From CAG-791 sp045130475 (GTDB lineage Bacteria > Bacillota > Clostridia > Lachnospirales > Lachnospiraceae): a DNA stretch of 64,000 bases. The position numbers and the translations under genes were made by a program. Shown here piece after piece: positions 61,428 to 64,000 of the stretch (position 1 is its first letter; each line of letters begins with the position of its first letter). The stretch spans positions 62,001 to 126,000 of the forward strand of contig JBGUPU010000025.1 of assembly GCA_045130475.1 (NCBI GenBank), written 5' to 3'. The notes under the pieces are model-generated. The model was not told the origin of the DNA. It did not search any database and saw nothing but the letters and a program-made list of their open reading frames with translations.

Positions 61428-63704
61428 TTACTTCATGATCCCAAGATCTCTGAGGACTTGGGAAGCTTCTTCGACAGGGACGATTTCGAGATTTTGCTTG
61501 ACTTCTTCGGGTACATCGCGAAGGTCGTCCACATTATCTGCGGGGATAAAGACTTTTTTCACTCCTGCTCGCTGTGCTGCAAGAAGCTTCTCCGGCAGAC
61601 CTCCGATCGGATTTACGCCGCCCTGAAGAGAGACTTCGCCGGTCATCCCGATGTTGGGAGGGACCGGAGTGCCGGTGACCAGAGAGGAGAGTGCTGTTGT
61701 CAGGGTAATGCCTGCAGAGGGACCGTCCTTGGGCGTAGCTCCGTCCGGCACATGGATATGCAGGTCGTTTTCCTCGAGGACTGCTGTCTGCTCGGGGAAA
61801 AGAGACTTGACCAGGGTAACTGCAATGCGGGCGGATTCCTTCATGACATCACCGAGCTGTCCTGTGATCACAATCTCGCCCTTCCCCTTTGTCAGAAGAG
61901 TTTCGATGTAGAGAATCTCACCGCCTGCGGCGGTCCAGGCGAGCCCGGTTACAATGCCGGGATTGGCACTCTCTTTAACCTTCTTGTGGTAGACCGGATG
62001 CATATCCAGCAGGTCGCGGAGGTTGTCTTCCGAGACAACAACCTTTTCGCCTTTTCCGCGGACGATCCTTACTGCGGCAGCCCTGCAGAGTGTCTCAAGA
62101 CGCTTGCGGAGTCCGCGGACGCCGCCCTCCTGTGTGTAGTCGGAAATGATGACGTTGATGATATCATCAGAGATCTCAATCTGGTCAGCATCGATGCCGA
62201 CGGCCTGCATGGCTTTGGGCAGCAGATGGCGTCTTGCGATCTGCAGCTTATCAGTTGCCGTATAGCCCTGGAACTGGATGACTTCCATGCGGTTGAGCAG
62301 CGGCTCAGGAATGGTCTCCAGGGTATTTGCAGTACAGATAAAGAGCACGTTGGAAAGGTCATAGGGTGCGTTCATATAGTGATCGGTAAAAGTGCTGTTC
62401 TGCTCCGGATCGAGTACCTCCAGAAGGGCACTGGCGGGATCACCGTTGTAGGATACGGACAGCTTGTCGATCTCATCGAGCACCATAACAGGATTGGAGA
62501 CACCGCTCTTCTGGATACCATCCATGATCCTGCCGGGCATGGCACCGATATAGGTGCGGCGGTGACCGCGGATGTCCGCTTCATCGCGTACGCCGCCAAG
62601 GCTGACTCGCGCATATTTGCGGTGGAGAGCCTTTGCGATGCTCTGTCCGATACTGGTCTTGCCTGTGCCGGGGGCGCCGACGAAGCAGAGGATGGAACCG
62701 GACTGCTGTTTTTTCAGATTCATGACAGCAATCTGCTGGATGATTCTTTCTTTGACTTTTTTCAGGCCGAAGTGGTCTTCTTCGAGAACTGCTTCCGCCT
62801 CGTCCAGGTCGATTTCCTGCGCATCTTCATTTTTCCAGGACAGACCGGTAATGAAATCAAGATAATCATAGAGCATACCGGACTCAGGGCTGTTCTGCCC
62901 TTCCTGCTTATATCGGTTCAGGACTTTATCGGCTTCTTTCCGGGCTTCCGCATTCATGCCGGATTCTTCGATCTTGACCTCGAAGCGGCGTACATCCGTG
63001 ATGTTTTCGGGATGCATTTCATCGAGTTCCTTCTGCAGGTACTCAATCTGCTTTTTGATGGCCTGTTCACGGTAGACTTTCTGATAACCTTCCTCCTGGG
63101 CGTTGCGGGCTTCATTGTTGACATGGAACATCTCCAGATTCTCATAAAGAATCTTTTCCATGGTCTCGCTGCGGGTCTTTCTGGAATCTTCTTCAAGGAG
63201 AGCATACCGCTCTTCATTTGTGATGTTGAGCCAGGGACTCATGATGCAGGCGATTTCACCGATATTGGACCACTGATCCGCATAGGCGCGGGTCAGCGCT
63301 CCCCATTGAAACTGGGAGGTGTACTCGATGACTACTTTTTTGAGTTTTTCGAGTCGCTCCTCCTCGTAAGCGGGATCCAGATCCTCAACATCAGGCTTGC
63401 GGGAGACCGAGAGTTCGATCGTGTGGTCACTGTAGACGGTGATCTCGTCGAAATGCACACGGCCATGTGTGCGGATGACCAGATAGCCTCCGGCGTTGAC
63501 TTCTGTGATGACACCGGATACACCGATTGGATAAAAGCTGTCTTTTTCAAGATCTTCACGGGAATCATCGGCGCGGAGCATCATGAGGATGACCTTTTCG
63601 CCTTCAAAAGGAGCGCGTCCGGTCATTTTCTTATATGCGTCGATTGCGAAAAAGATATTCGAATCGGGTACGACGACCGCGTTATAAACGGGTACAACTG
63701 TCAT
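61428..63704 (-). CDS. lon: ATP-dependent protease Lon
   Basis: A 758-residue LonA: the N-terminal substrate-binding domain, coiled coil (EGYQKVYREQAIKKQIEYLQKELDEM split over residues ~205-230), AAA+ module with GAPGTGKTS, and the C-terminal serine-lysine protease with Ser663 (KDGPSAG) and Lys706. Lon degrades damaged and some regulatory proteins. AAAGGAG precedes the ATG. The promoter region carries an HrcA-type CIRCE operator just after the -10 box, so heat-shock control of lon through HrcA is likely. In many Firmicutes lon is instead under CtsR; no CtsR box was seen. Confidence 0.97.
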   Translation of the reverse strand: MTVVPVYNAVVVPDSNIFFAIDAYKKMTGRAPFEGEKVILMMLRADDSREDLEKDSFYPIGVSGVITEVNAGGYLVIRTHGRVHFDEITVYSDHTIELSVSRKPDVEDLDPAYEEERLEKLKKVVIEYTSQFQWGALTRAYADQWSNIGEIACIMSPWLNITNEERYALLEEDSRKTRSETMEKILYENLEMFHVNNEARNAQEEGYQKVYREQAIKKQIEYLQKELDEMHPENITDVRRFEVKIEESGMNAEARKEADKVLNRYKQEGQNSPESGMLYDYLDFITGLSWKNEDAQEIDLDEAEAVLEEDHFGLKKVKERIIQQIAVMNLKKQQSGSILCFVGAPGTGKTSIGQSIAKALHRKYARVSLGGVRDEADIRGHRRTYIGAMPGRIMDGIQKSGVSNPVMVLDEIDKLSVSYNGDPASALLEVLDPEQNSTFTDHYMNAPYDLSNVLFICTANTLETIPEPLLNRMEVIQFQGYTATDKLQIARRHLLPKAMQAVGIDADQIEISDDIINVIISDYTQEGGVRGLRKRLETLCRAAAVRIVRGKGEKVVVSEDNLRDLLDMHPVYHKKVKESANPGIVTGLAWTAAGGEILYIETLLTKGKGEIVITGQLGDVMKESARIAVTLVKSLFPEQTAVLEENDLHIHVPDGATPKDGPSAGITLTTALSSLVTGTPVPPNIGMTGEVSLQGGVNPIGGLPEKLLAAQRAGVKKVFIPADNVDDLRDVPEEVKQNLEIVPVEEASQVLRDLGIMK

Positions 63705-63775
63705 TGTTTTTCTCCTTTATATATAAACATGTAAAAATCAACTGAAAACAAAGAAAATAGAAGCGTTAATCTTTG

Positions 63776-63802
63776 GTAGCACTCACCGGCATTGAGTGCT
63801 AA
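63776..63802 (-). promoter_or_regulatory. CIRCE element (HrcA operator) of lon
   Basis: The inverted repeat GTAGCACTC-N9-GAGTGCTAA (63776-63784 and 63794-63802) matches the CIRCE consensus TTAGCACTC-N9-GAGTGCTAA at 17 of 18 fixed positions. It lies directly downstream of the lon -10 box. Confidence 0.95.
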
Positions 63803-63818
63803 CAGATGTGTTTTGGTG

Positions 63819-63847
63819 ATAATAGCACTGCGTAAGTTAGTTGTCAA
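63819..63847 (-). promoter_or_regulatory. Promoter of lon
   Basis: Minus-strand -35 TTGACA (63842-63847), 17-bp spacer, -10 TATTAT (63819-63824). The transcription start would fall just before or within the CIRCE element, so HrcA binding should block it. Confidence 0.9.
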
Positions 63848-63924
63848 GTACTCCGGCGCTATAATTGCGGGTTTGCGGAGGAAGAGAGAACGGAAGCAGG
63901 AAGTGAGGACGCAAAATTCAATGG

Positions 63925-63953
63925 TTGCGCACCATTGTATTCGATGTTATACT
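63925..63953 (+). promoter_or_regulatory. Divergent promoter at the right edge
   Basis: -35 TTGCGC (63925-63930), 17-bp spacer, -10 TATACT (63948-63953). A short inverted repeat CAATGGT-N5-ACCATTG (63919-63937) overlaps the -35 box. The gene it serves lies beyond the window; an AGGAG site and an ATG at 63992 are near the edge. Between 63854 and 63918 I see no gene. Confidence 0.6.
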
Positions 63954-64000
63954 GTCATTTTGGAAATTCAGGAGAAATATTAGAGCTTTAGATGAAAGCG

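Noticed and set aside
61458..63734. A 758-codon open frame antisense to lon
   Set aside because: Same cause. The minus strand encodes a full Lon protease with catalytic residues, promoter and CIRCE element.
1..64000. tRNA, rRNA, CRISPR, prophage or insertion sequence
   Set aside because: I looked for T-arm consensus, regularly spaced direct repeats, transposase motifs and phage genes, and saw none. All segments are explained by core genes.

Overview
The window looks like a chromosomal segment from a spore-forming, anaerobic Firmicute of the family Lachnospiraceae (class Clostridia). By eye it has roughly even GC. The evidence is synteny and protein families: clpC-radA, a DUF2953 protein beside GerW, rpmB divergent from asp23-fakA-recG, rsmD-coaD, rplU-prp-rpmA-obg-yhbY-nadD-yqeK-rsfS, addB-addA, a butyryl-CoA-type acyl-CoA dehydrogenase, and an L27 carrying the N-terminal extension that Prp removes. 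I found no tRNA, rRNA, CRISPR array, insertion sequence or prophage. Almost everything is core genome, and no defence or mobile system is visible.

Layout. 1-5.1 kb: the clpC end, radA, a small conserved ORF, convergent rubrerythrin, and a sporulation pair (DUF2953 and GerW). 5.1-11.1 kb: rpmB (minus strand), asp23, fakA-like DAK2 gene, recG and degV. 11.1-15.4 kb: a type IIA topoisomerase pair of the ParE/ParC kind. 15.6-19.9 kb: rsmD, coaD, a coiled-coil protein, a structured intergenic segment, a membrane protein, an RluD-type pseudouridine synthase and RecU. 20-25.4 kb: a partial histidine operon (hisZ-G-D-B and a three-domain HisIE). 25.4-31.7 kb: L21/Prp/L27, Obg, YhbY, NadD, YqeK, RsfS and a cation diffusion facilitator. 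31.8-33.4 kb: divergent lexA and a YneA-like membrane LysM protein, separated by an array of LexA-box candidates. 33.4-37.1 kb: an aspartate aminotransferase behind a 36-bp palindrome, a small export protein and a uracil permease. 37.3-47.3 kb: a large lipoprotein with a solute-binding domain, then addB-addA. 47.6-53.1 kb: acyl-CoA dehydrogenase, a CPBP protease, a surface metallo-beta-lactamase-fold lipoprotein, and an ECF sigma factor with an RsiV-like anti-sigma factor. 53.4-58.4 kb: a mannose-family PTS (IIAB, IIC, IID) and ManO/DUF956, then ThrH and MscS. 58.7-63.7 kb: a PIN-like protein with a long acidic linker, a GNAT protein, and convergent lon under a CIRCE operator.

How the parts work together. 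DNA repair is heavily represented: RadA, RecG, RecU, AddAB and LexA, with the YneA-like protein as the probable SOS division brake. Proteostasis is covered by ClpC and the HrcA-type control of lon. Ribosome assembly is covered by RsmD, L21, L27 with Prp, Obg, YhbY, RsfS and L28. Envelope stress sensing is covered by Asp23, the ECF/RsiV-like pair and MscS.

The least ordinary items are the LexA-box array with the extended YneA-like protein, the 36-bp palindrome before the aminotransferase, the HisIE protein with a HisF-like domain that lacks its catalytic Asp, the PIN-acidic-Ser/Arg protein, and the unexplained RNA-like structure near 17.5 kb. None of these is proven to be a new system. They are stated as testable leads.
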